NCBI RefSeq assembly: GCF_000023705.1
Contig: NC_012968.1
Span: forward strand, 372,001-436,000
DNA from: Methylotenera mobilis JLW8
GTDB taxonomy: Bacteria; Pseudomonadota; Gammaproteobacteria; Burkholderiales; Methylophilaceae
Direction of reading: 5' to 3'
Length of the DNA: 64,000 nt
The position numbers and the translations under genes are program-made. Position 1 is the stretch's first letter, and every line of letters begins with the position of its first letter. This document shows, one piece after another, positions 20,831 through 30,771 of this stretch. The notes under the pieces are model-generated. The model was given only the letters and a program-made list of their open reading frames with translations, was not told the DNA's origin and searched no databases.

Positions 20831-20986
20831 TTATTTCAATTTTGTTTCTTTGTACATCACGTGCTTACGTACAACTGGGTCAAATTTTTTGATTTCTAAT
20901 TTGCCTGGCATTGTACGTTTGTTTTTTGTAGTGGTATAGAAATGACCTGTACCAGCACTTGACTCTAGTTTGATTTTTTCGCGCAT
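20831..20986 (-). CDS. rpmG: 50S ribosomal protein L33 (zinc-free form)
   Basis: A 51-aa ORF translating to [20 protein letters not shown] and then [17 protein letters not shown]. It is standard bacterial L33 without the CxxC pairs. An AGAGGACAG ribosome site lies upstream. It follows rpmB on the minus strand, the usual rpmB-rpmG pair. Confidence 0.97.
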   Translation of the reverse strand: MREKIKLESSAGTGHFYTTTKNKRTMPGKLEIKKFDPVVRKHVMYKETKLK

Positions 20987-21022
20987 TTTGCTGTCCTCTG
21001 TTGGCTAAGTTAAGTTAGCAGC

Positions 21023-21259
21023 TTAAATCTTTTCGCCAGCAGCACGCATATCAGCTAAAACAGCATCAATACCGTTTTTGTCGATAGTACGTAGCGCAGC
21101 GTTAGTAATACGCATGCTTACCCAGCGGTTTTCGCTCTCAACCCAGAATTTGCGGTTTTGCAAATTAGGTAAGAAACGACGTTTTGTTTTGTTTTGTGCG
21201 TGAGAAACATTGTTACCCACCATTGGCTTTTTGCCTGTTACCTGACATACACGTGCCAT
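21023..21259 (-). CDS. rpmB: 50S ribosomal protein L28
   Basis: Large-subunit protein, 78 aa from the ATG at 21259. The frame extends four codons upstream, but [21 protein letters not shown] is the normal start and has GGAGAT upstream. The [16 protein letters not shown] core is diagnostic. It lies 36 bp upstream of rpmG. Confidence 0.97.
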   Translation of the reverse strand: MARVCQVTGKKPMVGNNVSHAQNKTKRRFLPNLQNRKFWVESENRWVSMRITNAALRTIDKNGIDAVLADMRAAGEKI

Positions 21260-21373
21260 GGTTATCTCCAAGAACTCTATTTTTGAGAAAGAGCGTGATT
21301 ATAGTACACATTCTTTATTTGTTTCAAGCTAAATATGTGTTTCTTTTCAGTTAATTCACGCATTATTTTTTTG

Positions 21374-21826
21374 TTAATGTTTTCCGGTGCTGCCAAAGCC
21401 GCCTTCGCCACGTTCTGAAGCGTCAAAATCGTCTACTACATGGAACTCTGCTTGAACTACAGGAACGATGACCAACTGCGCAATGCGCTCTAACGGGTTT
21501 AGCTCGAACGCAGTATTACCGCGATTCCAACAAGATACCATGAGTTGCCCTTGATAGTCTGAATCAATCAAGCCAACCAGATTGCCCAACACAATGCCGT
21601 GCTTATGGCCGAGTCCTGAGCGCGGTAAGATAAGAGCGGCGTAATAAGTGTTATCGATATGGATCGCCATGCCGGTAGGAATTAGCGTGGTTTCCCCTGG
21701 TTGCAAAGTGATGGGGGCTTCTATGCAGGCGCGTAAATCTAGGCCTGCAGAACCTGGCGTGGCATAGGTAGGAAACTGGCTGCGTAAGCGGTCGTCTAGG
21801 ATTTTTAGGTCAATGAGTATGGACAT
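21374..21826 (-). CDS. dut: dUTP diphosphatase
   Basis: Hydrolyses dUTP to dUMP and PPi, which keeps uracil out of DNA and supplies dTMP synthesis. It has 150 aa and forms a trimer in the family. Motifs are GSAGLDLRA (1), PRSGLG (2), [10 protein letters not shown] (3), ERIAQLV (4) and the C-terminal GEGGFGSTG (5), which closes over the active site. It lies upstream of the rpmB-rpmG pair on the same strand. Confidence 0.97.
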   Translation of the reverse strand: MSILIDLKILDDRLRSQFPTYATPGSAGLDLRACIEAPITLQPGETTLIPTGMAIHIDNTYYAALILPRSGLGHKHGIVLGNLVGLIDSDYQGQLMVSCWNRGNTAFELNPLERIAQLVIVPVVQAEFHVVDDFDASERGEGGFGSTGKH

Positions 21827-21888
21827 GATATTTGTATTTTTATAGTGGTTGGCTCAGGTTTGTATTAAACACTAAATACGCCGAATAA

Positions 21889-21923
21889 AAAAGCCGACAT
21901 AACTAATATGTATGCCGGCTTTT
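21889..21923 (-). terminator. Terminator of the TonB-receptor gene
   Basis: A 13-bp stem with one mismatch (AAAAGCCGACATA / TATGCCGGCTTTT) and a 9-nt loop lies just past the receptor stop. On the minus strand it is followed by a T-rich tract. Confidence 0.75.
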
Positions 21924-21940
21924 GTTCTCTGGTTAAGCGT

Positions 21941-24124
21941 TTAGAATTTGTATCGAGCGCTTAGGCCTAATAGATAGTTTCTGCCTGCTGCTGGCTCGAA
22001 GTACAAAGCATTACCATCGTTGACACGCACGGAGCCGATATAGTCCTTGTCTGTGATGTTTTCGATGCGTAGGTACTCTCTAAATCCCCAGTTGGCAAAG
22101 CTTTGTTCGAAGCCTGCCCGAATATTGAAGATTGTGTAGGAGGGCGCTTTGTCAGAGTTGATGTCGTTGACATATACTTCGCTATTGTGTCGGCCTTCTA
22201 ATGCTGAGAAAAAGCCGAGGGTTGGGTATTTCCACGCAATTTCACCGTAAACTTGTGACTTATAAGTGCCAGGAATGTGGTTACCTGAATGCACCGTGCC
22301 TGTAGTGCCACCTGCATTAATTACGGTCACGAACGGATCTTCGAATTTAGCATTTAGCAAAGTGTAAGATGCAAAAGCCGTAATGTTATTATCAAAACTG
22401 GCGTCAATTGATGCTTCGATACCTGTGCGTTTTGTTTGCCCTGCGTTTTGGTAGCTAGAGCGCCCTGAAACTGTTTGTCGGGTGACAATTTCGTTGTCGG
22501 TGTCTATTTTAAATAGTGTGAGGTTGGCCCTAATGTTATCGGTGATAAATGCCTTTGCACCGAGCTCAATGTTGCGGCTTTCTGCGGCCTTCAGTGATAA
22601 ATTCGGTTTGCTTGCCACGCCAGTTGTTACATTATCAAACGCAGCTTCAATAAAGGTTGGCGTTTCAAAGCCTTTACCAAAGTTAGCATAAAAATTTAGA
22701 GCCTCTGACGCTTTCCAAACCGCACCAATAACAGGCGTGGTCTTTTGATAATCAACTGAACCGCTATTGTTGCCGTTTAAGCTTACTAAGTTGTCTTTCA
22801 CGTTTAATTTGACCTTAGTATGCCTTGCGCCTGCATGTACATCAAACGTAGGGCTTAGGCTTAGATTACTTTGAATGTACTGATCAAAGTTACTTACTTC
22901 ATTTACTTCATTACGGTTAAGTGTATTCACCTTAAAGCCATTGTTGAGTATGTTGGTATCTAAGCGATCGTCTGACGATTTGCCGTAGGTCACGCCTAAG
23001 CTAACCTTGTAAGGCAGATTTGAGATGTAACCAGAATTGTCCCATCTAGCATCTGTACCATAAAACTCTCTGTCAATTTCACTTACTCGAGCACAGGTTC
23101 CCCGAGTGGTATTACAGAAGTTTGTACTTGTGCCACCTGGGCCGGTAAGCGTGGTGGCTAATGCTGTAGTCGTTAGAATTTGTGCATTCTTTCTTGTGCC
23201 CACATATGGTGTTAAGGTGATTTTGTTATTGGCATTGAATGCGTGTTCAATATTAAAACCAACTTGTGTATGGTCACGTTTAACGCTTGTATTGGCGAAT
23301 AGTGCTGCGGGTACAACATCGTTTCGTGTTGAGCTAGAGAAGGATCTTGCTCTGTCTAGGCCTAGAGGGTCTTGTGCTTCCTGATCGAACCAGTTCACCA
23401 ATGCTGTGACTTTGGTGTCTTCATCCAAATTGAATTTAAATTTTGCTGTTGCCATTTGCTTGTTGCTGGCACTGTTGGCTCGATAGCCTTCAGATTCAAA
23501 GTTGGATATATTCAGCATGTATTCCAAGCCCTCGAGCTGCCCTGAGGCTTCTAATACATTGCGTTTGGTGTCATAGCTACCAAACATAACAGTTGCACCT
23601 ACTTCAGGTGTTTTGGGTGCATCTTTCGTTAACATTTGGATAACGCCACCAGAGGAGTTGCCGTATAGTGCAGAAAATGGGCCGCGCATGACTTCTATGC
23701 TTTTGATGGCTGATAAATCAACTACGCCTGGTTGGCCTTGGCCATCCGGCATGGTAAGTGGGATGCCGTCTACATAAACGCGGATGCCGCGCACACCAAA
23801 GCTGGAGCGTGAGCCGAAACCGCGGCTGGAGATTTGCGGGTCTTGTGCTGATTGTGTTCTGCTTTGTGCTGTAATGCCAGGAACGCGAATCAGGCTTTCC
23901 GACAAGGTCATTTGCAATTGACCGTTTTGAACGTCTTTGCTTTCTACTACGTCAATCGCCACAGGTAGGTCGAAGCTGTTTTGCTCTGCACGTGTGGCGG
24001 TAACCACGACTGGTGCCGTGACGATTTTTTCAGTGGTTTCTGCCTGTGCCTGCTGTGCGATACCCAAGGTGCTGAGCACAGCTAGCGTAAGCACGTTGTA
24101 TTGAAAGGTGGTGGTGTATGACAT
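21941..24124 (-). CDS. TonB-dependent outer-membrane receptor, PqqU/YncD-like
   Basis: Outer-membrane beta-barrel transporter of 727 aa. A signal peptide ends near residue 28 (QQAQA), followed by a TonB-box-like APVVVTATR (~37-45). The plug domain carries DPQISSRGFGSRSSFGVRG, YVDGIPLTMPDGQGQ and MRGPFSALYGNSSGG. These stretches, RGFETPT-like GKGFETPTFIEAA, and the C-terminal barrel end closely resemble E. coli YncD (PqqU), a PQQ importer, as I recall that protein. PQQ as substrate is therefore likely but inferred. A perfect FNR-type box lies ~105 bp upstream of the start. Confidence 0.85.
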   Translation of the reverse strand: MSYTTTFQYNVLTLAVLSTLGIAQQAQAETTEKIVTAPVVVTATRAEQNSFDLPVAIDVVESKDVQNGQLQMTLSESLIRVPGITAQSRTQSAQDPQISSRGFGSRSSFGVRGIRVYVDGIPLTMPDGQGQPGVVDLSAIKSIEVMRGPFSALYGNSSGGVIQMLTKDAPKTPEVGATVMFGSYDTKRNVLEASGQLEGLEYMLNISNFESEGYRANSASNKQMATAKFKFNLDEDTKVTALVNWFDQEAQDPLGLDRARSFSSSTRNDVVPAALFANTSVKRDHTQVGFNIEHAFNANNKITLTPYVGTRKNAQILTTTALATTLTGPGGTSTNFCNTTRGTCARVSEIDREFYGTDARWDNSGYISNLPYKVSLGVTYGKSSDDRLDTNILNNGFKVNTLNRNEVNEVSNFDQYIQSNLSLSPTFDVHAGARHTKVKLNVKDNLVSLNGNNSGSVDYQKTTPVIGAVWKASEALNFYANFGKGFETPTFIEAAFDNVTTGVASKPNLSLKAAESRNIELGAKAFITDNIRANLTLFKIDTDNEIVTRQTVSGRSSYQNAGQTKRTGIEASIDASFDNNITAFASYTLLNAKFEDPFVTVINAGGTTGTVHSGNHIPGTYKSQVYGEIAWKYPTLGFFSALEGRHNSEVYVNDINSDKAPSYTIFNIRAGFEQSFANWGFREYLRIENITDKDYIGSVRVNDGNALYFEPAAGRNYLLGLSARYKF

Positions 24125-24228
24125 AGTTCGCCTTAAGGATTTTTTATAATGATTGGGTGCGATTCTAGAGCCTAATGCGCTTTATGGAATCAAGATTTTC
24201 ATGAGTTGCCTGAAGCTCTTGGCAATGC

Positions 24229-24242
24229 TTGATATAAATCAA
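24229..24242 (-). promoter_or_regulatory. FNR/ANR-type binding site upstream of the PqqU-like gene
   Basis: The 14-mer TTGATATAAATCAA matches the FNR/ANR consensus TTGAT-N4-ATCAA exactly and is palindromic in its half-sites. It lies in the 170-bp gap between coaBC (stop) and the TonB-receptor start, centred ~110 bp before that start. If it activates from -41.5, the transcript would begin near 24194. It implies oxygen-dependent control, an inference from sequence alone. Confidence 0.6.
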
Positions 24243-24294
24243 ACATAGCGATGAGTTGAGCGCTTTTAAGAGCTTAATTTAACGATTGCTTAAT

Positions 24295-25470
24295 TTAGAG
24301 CATGCTAGCCACGTGCGTTAATAGCGATCTGGCTATTTCAATTTTAGCGGCCTGCTCTAGTGGGTGAGTGCCATTGCTATCTAATAAGAAAACTTTGTTG
24401 TTATCGTTACCCATGGCATCGCTGGTGAGGTTGGCAACAATCAGTGGTAGTTTTTTCTTGAGTCGTTTTGCTTCTGCATATTCCAGCAAGTTTTCAGTTT
24501 CAGCCGCAAAACCTACACAGAAGGGCGGGCTGGGTAAGCTAGCGACCTCTGCGATAATGTCCTTGTTACGTGATAGTTCTAGTGATAGTGACTGTTCACT
24601 TTTTTTGATCTTTTGTTGCTGTGTCTGGGCTGGGCTGTAGTCTGCAACGGCGGCAACCCCGATGAAAATATCTTGGCTGGCGATGTTTTGCATCACGTTT
24701 TGGTACATGGTGGCGGCTGATGTAGCCGAAATGTTACGCACACCGTTCGGCGGGTTTAGCGCGGTTGCGCCACTGACTAAAGTGACATCTGCACCCATTT
24801 CATAGGCTGCTTGTGCAATTGCGTAGCCCATCTTTCCTGAGCTTAAATTGGTGATGGCGCGCACTGGATCTATCATTTCTAGGGTGGCGCCTGCGGTAAT
24901 CAGTATTTTTTTACCTTTGAGCAGTTTTGGCTGAAAATAAGCCTCTATTAAATAAAGCAGATCTTCCGCTTCAAGCATACGGCCCAAACCCACTTCGCCA
25001 CAGGCTTGTTCGCCGCTGTCAGGGCCTAGTATGCTAATACCATCTTGCGTCAATTGCGATATATTGCGTTGGGTGGCAGGGCTCTCCCACATCTGTTTGT
25101 TCATGGCCGGGGCCACTAGTAAATCACAGTCTCTGGCTAGGCATAGCGTGGATAGTAAATCGTCCGCACGCCCTTGCACGAGCTTGGCAATAAAGTCCGC
25201 ACTGGCTGGGGCAATCACAATCGCGTCAGCGGCACGGCTCAATTCAATGTGCGGCATGCCGTTGGGGATGGACGCATCCCACATCTCAGTAAATACCGGC
25301 TTGCCGGAAAGTGCTTGCATGGTGACTGGGGTAATAAACTGGCAGGCAGCTTGTGTCATGACTACCTGTACGTCAATACCATTCTTTACCAATAAACGCA
25401 CAAGCTCAGCCGCTTTATAAGCGGCGATTCCGCCGGTGATTCCCAGGACGATAGATTTTTTATTTTGCAT
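24295..25470 (-). CDS. coaBC: Bifunctional phosphopantothenoylcysteine decarboxylase / synthetase
   Basis: Catalyses two coenzyme A steps: CTP-dependent joining of cysteine to 4'-phosphopantothenate (CoaB) and FMN-dependent decarboxylation (CoaC). It has 391 aa from the ATG at 25470; a GTG four codons earlier is possible but has no ribosome site. The CoaC half shows GITGGIAAYKA, PAMNKQMW and the catalytic ACGEVGLGRM. The CoaB half shows ITNLSSGKMGYA and a KIKKS Lys cluster. It lies downstream of no visible partner; dut follows beyond the receptor gene. Confidence 0.96.
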   Translation of the reverse strand: MQNKKSIVLGITGGIAAYKAAELVRLLVKNGIDVQVVMTQAACQFITPVTMQALSGKPVFTEMWDASIPNGMPHIELSRAADAIVIAPASADFIAKLVQGRADDLLSTLCLARDCDLLVAPAMNKQMWESPATQRNISQLTQDGISILGPDSGEQACGEVGLGRMLEAEDLLYLIEAYFQPKLLKGKKILITAGATLEMIDPVRAITNLSSGKMGYAIAQAAYEMGADVTLVSGATALNPPNGVRNISATSAATMYQNVMQNIASQDIFIGVAAVADYSPAQTQQQKIKKSEQSLSLELSRNKDIIAEVASLPSPPFCVGFAAETENLLEYAEAKRLKKKLPLIVANLTSDAMGNDNNKVFLLDSNGTHPLEQAAKIEIARSLLTHVASML

Positions 25471-25612
25471 AATGCGGATCACTCATGTAAGTCGTTCATT
25501 TTAATACGAACATTGTTTTGTATAAAATATTCTTTGAGCTGCGTCTAAACTAAAGAAAATGTTTTATAGTGGATGTAACAAAAATCAATAATATTCATGC
25601 GGCTGATACACC

Positions 25613-26377
25613 ATGTGGCGTAAATTCAGAATCATCATTTTGCTATTAATTTTAGCCACAGCGCTACAAGAGTTGTGGTTGGATAAAGCAGATTTGGCTT
25701 GGAAGCATAATCTTTATGTTGCAGTTTACCCAATTAATGCTGATGGTAGCGAGGAAGTTAGTGCTTACTTGCGAACCCTGAGTCGGGATGATTTTGAGCC
25801 GATGGCTGAATACTTTGCAGAAGAGGCTGAGTCTTATAAGCTAGGCCTGAGGCGTCCGATAGAGGTGCAGTTGGGTGCGGTAGTCAATGAGCTGCCGCCG
25901 GAGCCACCTAGCAATGGCAGCGTATTAAGTACGATGCTGTGGAGTTTAAAATTCAGATGGTTTGCCTGGCAACATAGTCCTAAGGTAAATGTTAAACCAG
26001 ACATCAGATTGTATCTGCTCTACCATGACCCTAAAACTAGCTCAAGGTTAGGTCACTCAACTGCGCTTAATAAAGGGCGCATCGGTCGTGTGAATTTGTT
26101 TGGTAGCTCTGCATATGCAAAAAAGAACTTGGTAGTCACTGCCCATGAGTTATTGCATACCCTAAGCGCGACGGATAAATATGATCTGCAAAATGATTTG
26201 CCTAGTTACCCTGAGGGATATGCCGAGCCAGACAAGATGCCACTATACCCGCAAAACTTTGCCGAACTGATGGGTGGGCGTGTGCCGATCAGTGCAAATC
26301 AAGCGGATATTCCTAAAAGCCTGCGGCACACGCTGATTGGCGAGAAAACTGCGCGTGAGATTGGGTGGCTAAAGTAG
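25613..26377 (+). CDS. Membrane-anchored putative zinc metalloprotease
   Basis: A 254-aa protein with one N-terminal hydrophobic segment (residues ~6-20), likely an inner-membrane anchor or uncleaved signal. HELLH at 178-182, inside AHELLHTLSATDKYD, has the form of a zincin HExxH site with a downstream Asp188 as a possible third ligand. I do not recognise the family and cannot assign a substrate. The remaining ~150 residues before the motif would be extracytoplasmic. It diverges from coaBC and precedes radC in the same direction. Confidence 0.6.
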   Translation: MWRKFRIIILLLILATALQELWLDKADLAWKHNLYVAVYPINADGSEEVSAYLRTLSRDDFEPMAEYFAEEAESYKLGLRRPIEVQLGAVVNELPPEPPSNGSVLSTMLWSLKFRWFAWQHSPKVNVKPDIRLYLLYHDPKTSSRLGHSTALNKGRIGRVNLFGSSAYAKKNLVVTAHELLHTLSATDKYDLQNDLPSYPEGYAEPDKMPLYPQNFAELMGGRVPISANQADIPKSLRHTLIGEKTAREIGWLK

Positions 26378-26517
26378 AAAGTGCCGGTAATGCCCAAGTG
26401 GCAGAATGCATGCATGAGAGAAGCTAAGCGTTAACCTTAGATTTTGCAGTTGCTGGTGTATCTTCAGCTATAGCGTGGCTTTGAGTTGGAGTATGAAATT
26501 ATTTAAAGGGGTGTGAA

Positions 26518-27192
26518 GTGGCAATTACTGATTGGCCTGCAAGCGAGCGCCCGCGGGAAAAGTTAATAGAGCTAGGTGCGGAAGCATTATCAGATGCAGA
26601 ATTACTGGCGATTTTCCTGCGTGTAGGTGTGGTTGGGAAAAGCGCGGTGGATTTAGCGCGAGATTTGCTTAGTCAGTTTGGTAGCCTGAATGGTATTTTT
26701 GCAGCCAGTGAAGATGCGTTGAGCCAAGTGCATGGTATAGGCAGCAGTAAATATGTGCAGCTACAGGCCATATTTGAAATGAGTCGTCGTGCGCTGAATG
26801 AGCAACTACAACAGCGCGATGTGTTTCAATCGCCACAGCAGGTGCGTGATTATTTGGTGCTCAAATTAGGTGCATTACCGCGCGAAGTGTTTATGGTGCT
26901 ATTTTTAGATGCGCAAAATCGACTGAATGCAGCAGAAGAGTTATTCAGCGGCACACTGACGCAAACTAGTGTTTACCCGAGAGAGGTGGTTAAACGTGCG
27001 ATGCATCACAATGCCGCCAGTGTTATTTTGGCGCATAATCACCCATCAGGTGTTGCGCAGCAAAGTGCGGCAGACGAGCTATTAACACAGCAGCTCAAGC
27101 AGGCTTTAGCCTTGGTAGACGTGCGAGTGTTGGATCATTTTATCGTGGCAGGCAATCAAACGCTGTCTTTTGCTGAGCGCGGGTTGCTGTAA
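26518..27192 (+). CDS. radC: RadC-family JAMM-domain protein
   Basis: A 224-aa protein of the widespread RadC/YicR family; its role is unresolved despite the old DNA-repair name. A helix-hairpin-helix-like part (~45-80) precedes a JAMM/MPN+ metal-binding domain with HNHPSG at 173-178 and a downstream Asp. The start is GTG, preceded by AGGGGTGTGA. It is typically encoded near coaBC and dut, divergent from coaBC as here. Confidence 0.93.
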   Translation: MAITDWPASERPREKLIELGAEALSDAELLAIFLRVGVVGKSAVDLARDLLSQFGSLNGIFAASEDALSQVHGIGSSKYVQLQAIFEMSRRALNEQLQQRDVFQSPQQVRDYLVLKLGALPREVFMVLFLDAQNRLNAAEELFSGTLTQTSVYPREVVKRAMHHNAASVILAHNHPSGVAQQSAADELLTQQLKQALALVDVRVLDHFIVAGNQTLSFAERGLL

Positions 27193-27283
27193 TAACAGCT
27201 GCAAGAGTAATAGCGTAAAGATTGATAACTTAAGAGTTAATGGCTTAAAGCATGATAAGAGACGTAATAAATAGGAAAAGTGT

Positions 27284-28522
27284 ATGTTGATTAATGCGGC
27301 GCACTGGTTAAATTTGGCGGTTGCTCTGGGCATAGGCTTGTTGATTGGCGCAGAGCGTGAGCGTAGTAAGGCCAATGGTGGTGATAGCACGATTGCCGGT
27401 GTGCGTACTTTTACCATTGCCTCATTGCTGGGTGCGGTTAGCACCTCGATTAACTTCTGGCTACTTGTCGTTTCCATCATTTGTGTCACCATTTTTGTCG
27501 CAACCGCTTATTTCTCTAGAAAAGATGACGACCCAGGCTTAACTACTGAAATCAGTTTGGTTTTTACTGTGATTTTGGGCGGCTTGGCGATGACTACTGC
27601 TTCTATGGCGGCTAGTTTGGCGGTTGCTGCCGCCATATTGCTTGCGGCAAAACAACCAATACATGGCTTTGTGCGCGGTGTAGTGACCAAGGATGAGATG
27701 ATTGATTTCTTGATTCTGGCGGCCGCCACCCTGATTGTGTTGCCGTTAGTCCCCAATGAGTTGATTGGCCCGTTTGATGCGATTAATCCACGTAATCTAT
27801 GGTTAATCGTGATATTGGTCATGTTTATAGGGGCGCTCGGACATTTAGCGCTACGCTTGCTTGGCAGCCGCACCGGCTTACCGCTGGTAGGTCTGGTGTC
27901 TGGGTTTATTTCCAGTATCGCCACCATAGGCGCCATGGGCGAGCGCGTAAAGAAAACACCAGGGCTTATGGGCACGGCAGTGGCCGGCGCTACCTTATCC
28001 AGCTTGTCTACTATGCTGCAGTTGGCGATGCTGCTGACGGCAATTCACCCTTTGACCCTGCATGCGTTAAGAGTACCTTTGTTGTTTGGTGGGTTATCCA
28101 TAGCAGCATATGGGTTGGTAGTGACATTAAACTCATTTCATCATCACACGCCAGAGCTAAGTAAGCCCAGCAGATCATTTAGTGTTAAAACAGCAATGAC
28201 TTTGGCTTTGGTGATAGCAGTGGTGTTGGTGGCTTCTGCCGCGCTTAAAGCGTGGTTTGGTCAAGCAGGTTTGGTGGTGGCTTCCGGCGTTGCCGGCTTG
28301 GCCGATGTGCATGCTTCTGCAATTTCAGCAGCCTCTTTAGCCTCTACCATTAAAGTCACGCCTGCCAATGCCGCGGTGGCAATCTTGGTGGCAATTACAA
28401 CCAATGCCATCTCTAAAGTGATTACTGCTTTGGTGACCGGCGGCAAGGTGTTTTTCCAAAAAGTAGCACTAGGGTTGGTGTTGCAAATTTGCCTAATGTG
28501 GATAGGCTGGTGGCTGTTTTAA
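27284..28522 (+). CDS. MgtC/SapB and DUF4010 domain membrane protein
   Basis: Inner-membrane protein of 412 aa with ~10-12 hydrophobic segments. The N-terminal MgtC/SapB-like part contains GLLIGAERER (about residues 17-26) and AGVRTFTIASLLGA. The C-terminal half matches the DUF4010 architecture, with small-residue-rich helices (GLADVHASAISAASLA). Function is unknown; relatives are sometimes linked to Mg2+ or membrane homeostasis. It is a single gene between radC and cstA. Confidence 0.85.
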   Translation: MLINAAHWLNLAVALGIGLLIGAERERSKANGGDSTIAGVRTFTIASLLGAVSTSINFWLLVVSIICVTIFVATAYFSRKDDDPGLTTEISLVFTVILGGLAMTTASMAASLAVAAAILLAAKQPIHGFVRGVVTKDEMIDFLILAAATLIVLPLVPNELIGPFDAINPRNLWLIVILVMFIGALGHLALRLLGSRTGLPLVGLVSGFISSIATIGAMGERVKKTPGLMGTAVAGATLSSLSTMLQLAMLLTAIHPLTLHALRVPLLFGGLSIAAYGLVVTLNSFHHHTPELSKPSRSFSVKTAMTLALVIAVVLVASAALKAWFGQAGLVVASGVAGLADVHASAISAASLASTIKVTPANAAVAILVAITTNAISKVITALVTGGKVFFQKVALGLVLQICLMWIGWWLF

Positions 28523-28690
28523 TTTAAATCGGCAATCCTGTTAAATCGACAATGCTGGTGTTGATAAAGCGCTAGTGTTGATAAAATCCAGTTAAAACAA
28601 TCAGTTCCACAATTTCCGGTAGTAGGGAGGCGGCTGTGTGATTTATACTATTGCCAATTCCTATCATTTAACTCAAAACGCTTAAATTAC

Positions 28691-30760
28691 ATGAACAAAA
28701 ATATCAAAACCATGCTTTGGATGGCTGTTGCATTGCTGGGCGCATTTGCGGTGGCTGGCATCGCCCTGAACCGCGGCGAAAGCATTAATGCGTTATGGCT
28801 GATTACCGCTGCCGTGTGTATCTACGCGATTGCTTATCGTTTTTATGCGGCATGGATTGCGGCTAAAGTCTTGGTGATAGACGAAACGCGCGCCACGCCA
28901 GCGGAGCGATTGGATAATGGTCGGGATTTTGTGCCTACCAATAAGTGGGTAGTGTTTGGCCATCACTTTGCTGCCATTGCCGGTCCTGGCCCCTTGATTG
29001 GGCCGACGCTGGCGGCGCAGTTTGGTTATTTGCCCGGCACGTTATGGATTTTAATTGGCGCTGTATTGGGTGGCGCAGTGCAGGATATGGTCACGCTGTT
29101 TTTCTCAACCCGCCGCAACGGGCGTAGCCTTGGGCAGATGGCGCGCGATGAGATAGGCGTGGTAGGCGGTAGTGCTGCGCTGATTGGTACATTTTTGATT
29201 ATGATTATCCTGATTGCGGTGCTTGGCTTAGTGGTGGTGAATGCCATGAAGCATAGTCCGTGGGCAACCTCAACAGTGGCAGCAACTATTCCGATTGCCA
29301 TGATTGTTGGGGTTTATATGCGTAACGTCCGCCCCGGCCGAGTATTAGAAGCCTCGATTATTGGCGTGGTTTTGTTGTTACTCTCAGTGGGCTTGGGTGG
29401 CTGGGTCGATCATCACGCAACCTTGCGTTCGTTGTTTGACCATGATGGGCTACCTCTAGCTTACGGCATTATTGTGTATGGTTTTGCCGCGGCAGTCTTG
29501 CCTGTATGGTTGTTGCTAGCGCCACGTGATTATCTATCAACTTTCATGAAACTAGGCACCATTATGTTGCTGGCGATTGCCATCGTCATTTTGCGTCCGG
29601 ACATGCACATGCCCGCGGTGACACAATTTGTTGACGGCACCGGGCCGATTTTTGGCGGCAAGTTATTTCCTTTTGTCTTTATTACCATTGCCTGTGGTGC
29701 AATTTCAGGTTTTCACGCGCTCATCGCCTCTGGTACCACGCCAAAATTGCTTGGCAATGAACGTGATATCCGTATGATAGGTTACGGCGGTATGCTGTTG
29801 GAGAGCTTTGTCGCCATTATGGCGATGATAGCCGCCACAGTGCTGGAGCCGGGCGTGTTCTTTGCTATCAATAGCCCTGCGGGCGTCGTTGGTAAAGAGG
29901 CGGTGGATGCCATTGCTAAAATTAACAGCTGGGGCTTTGCCGTCACGGTAGAGCAAATGCAGCAGCTTGCCAGCGATATGGGAGAGTCAACCTTGTTCTC
30001 ACGCACTGGCGGCGCACCAAGCTTGGCAGTAGGTATGGCCAGTATTTTTGGCAGTGCTTTTGGTAAAGAATTATTAGCGCTTTGGTACCACTTTGCCATT
30101 ATGTTTGAGGCGATATTTATTCTGACCACACTGGATGCTGGCACGCGTGTGGGCCGTTTTATGCTGCAAGATTTATTGGGCAACTTCAATAAAAAACTGG
30201 GTGAAACTTCATATACACCTTCTGTGATATTCACTAGCAGTATCGTGGTGGCAGGCTGGGGTTACTTTTTATATATCGGTGTGATTGACCCGAATGGCGG
30301 CGTGAATATTCTATGGCCGCTGTTTGGGATTGCGAACCAAATGCTTGCTGCTATTGCCTTATGTGTAGCAACCGGCATTTTAGTAAAGTCAGGTAAGTTG
30401 AAATATGCATGGGTGACTGGTTTGCCGCTAGTGTGGTTAGTCACAATTACTACCTCAGCTGCTTATGAAAAGATTTTCAGCGCCGATGTGCGGGTGGGGT
30501 TCTTTGCTACGGCCGATGATATGGCGGCAAAGTTAGCGGCGGGTGCGTTACCGGCAGATAAAGCAGCGGTTGCCCCGCAGTTGATATTCAACCAGCATCT
30601 GGATGCCTATTTAACCTTGTTCTTTATTGCGGTACTTTGGGTAGTGATACTGGATATGGTGAGGCTGTGCCTGCGTTATTTGGGCGGTAAGCCAGTGTTA
30701 CAATTATCCGAGGTACCTCACGAGCCAAGTCGCTTAGTAGAAAACTGGGTAAGAGATTAG
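28691..30760 (+). CDS. cstA: Carbon starvation protein CstA (pyruvate/peptide transporter family)
   Basis: Large inner-membrane protein of 689 aa with many transmembrane helices. NKWVVFGHHFAAIAGPGPLIGPTLAAQFGYLPG (positions ~80-113) is the family hallmark; GFHALIASGTTPK and DAGTRVGRFMLQ are further signatures. E. coli CstA and BtsT transport pyruvate and peptides, so uptake of small carbon compounds is the likely role. It is followed 11 bp later by its small partner. Confidence 0.94.
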   Translation: MNKNIKTMLWMAVALLGAFAVAGIALNRGESINALWLITAAVCIYAIAYRFYAAWIAAKVLVIDETRATPAERLDNGRDFVPTNKWVVFGHHFAAIAGPGPLIGPTLAAQFGYLPGTLWILIGAVLGGAVQDMVTLFFSTRRNGRSLGQMARDEIGVVGGSAALIGTFLIMIILIAVLGLVVVNAMKHSPWATSTVAATIPIAMIVGVYMRNVRPGRVLEASIIGVVLLLLSVGLGGWVDHHATLRSLFDHDGLPLAYGIIVYGFAAAVLPVWLLLAPRDYLSTFMKLGTIMLLAIAIVILRPDMHMPAVTQFVDGTGPIFGGKLFPFVFITIACGAISGFHALIASGTTPKLLGNERDIRMIGYGGMLLESFVAIMAMIAATVLEPGVFFAINSPAGVVGKEAVDAIAKINSWGFAVTVEQMQQLASDMGESTLFSRTGGAPSLAVGMASIFGSAFGKELLALWYHFAIMFEAIFILTTLDAGTRVGRFMLQDLLGNFNKKLGETSYTPSVIFTSSIVVAGWGYFLYIGVIDPNGGVNILWPLFGIANQMLAAIALCVATGILVKSGKLKYAWVTGLPLVWLVTITTSAAYEKIFSADVRVGFFATADDMAAKLAAGALPADKAAVAPQLIFNQHLDAYLTLFFIAVLWVVILDMVRLCLRYLGGKPVLQLSEVPHEPSRLVENWVRD

Positions 30761-30771
30761 CAGGAGTGTGT

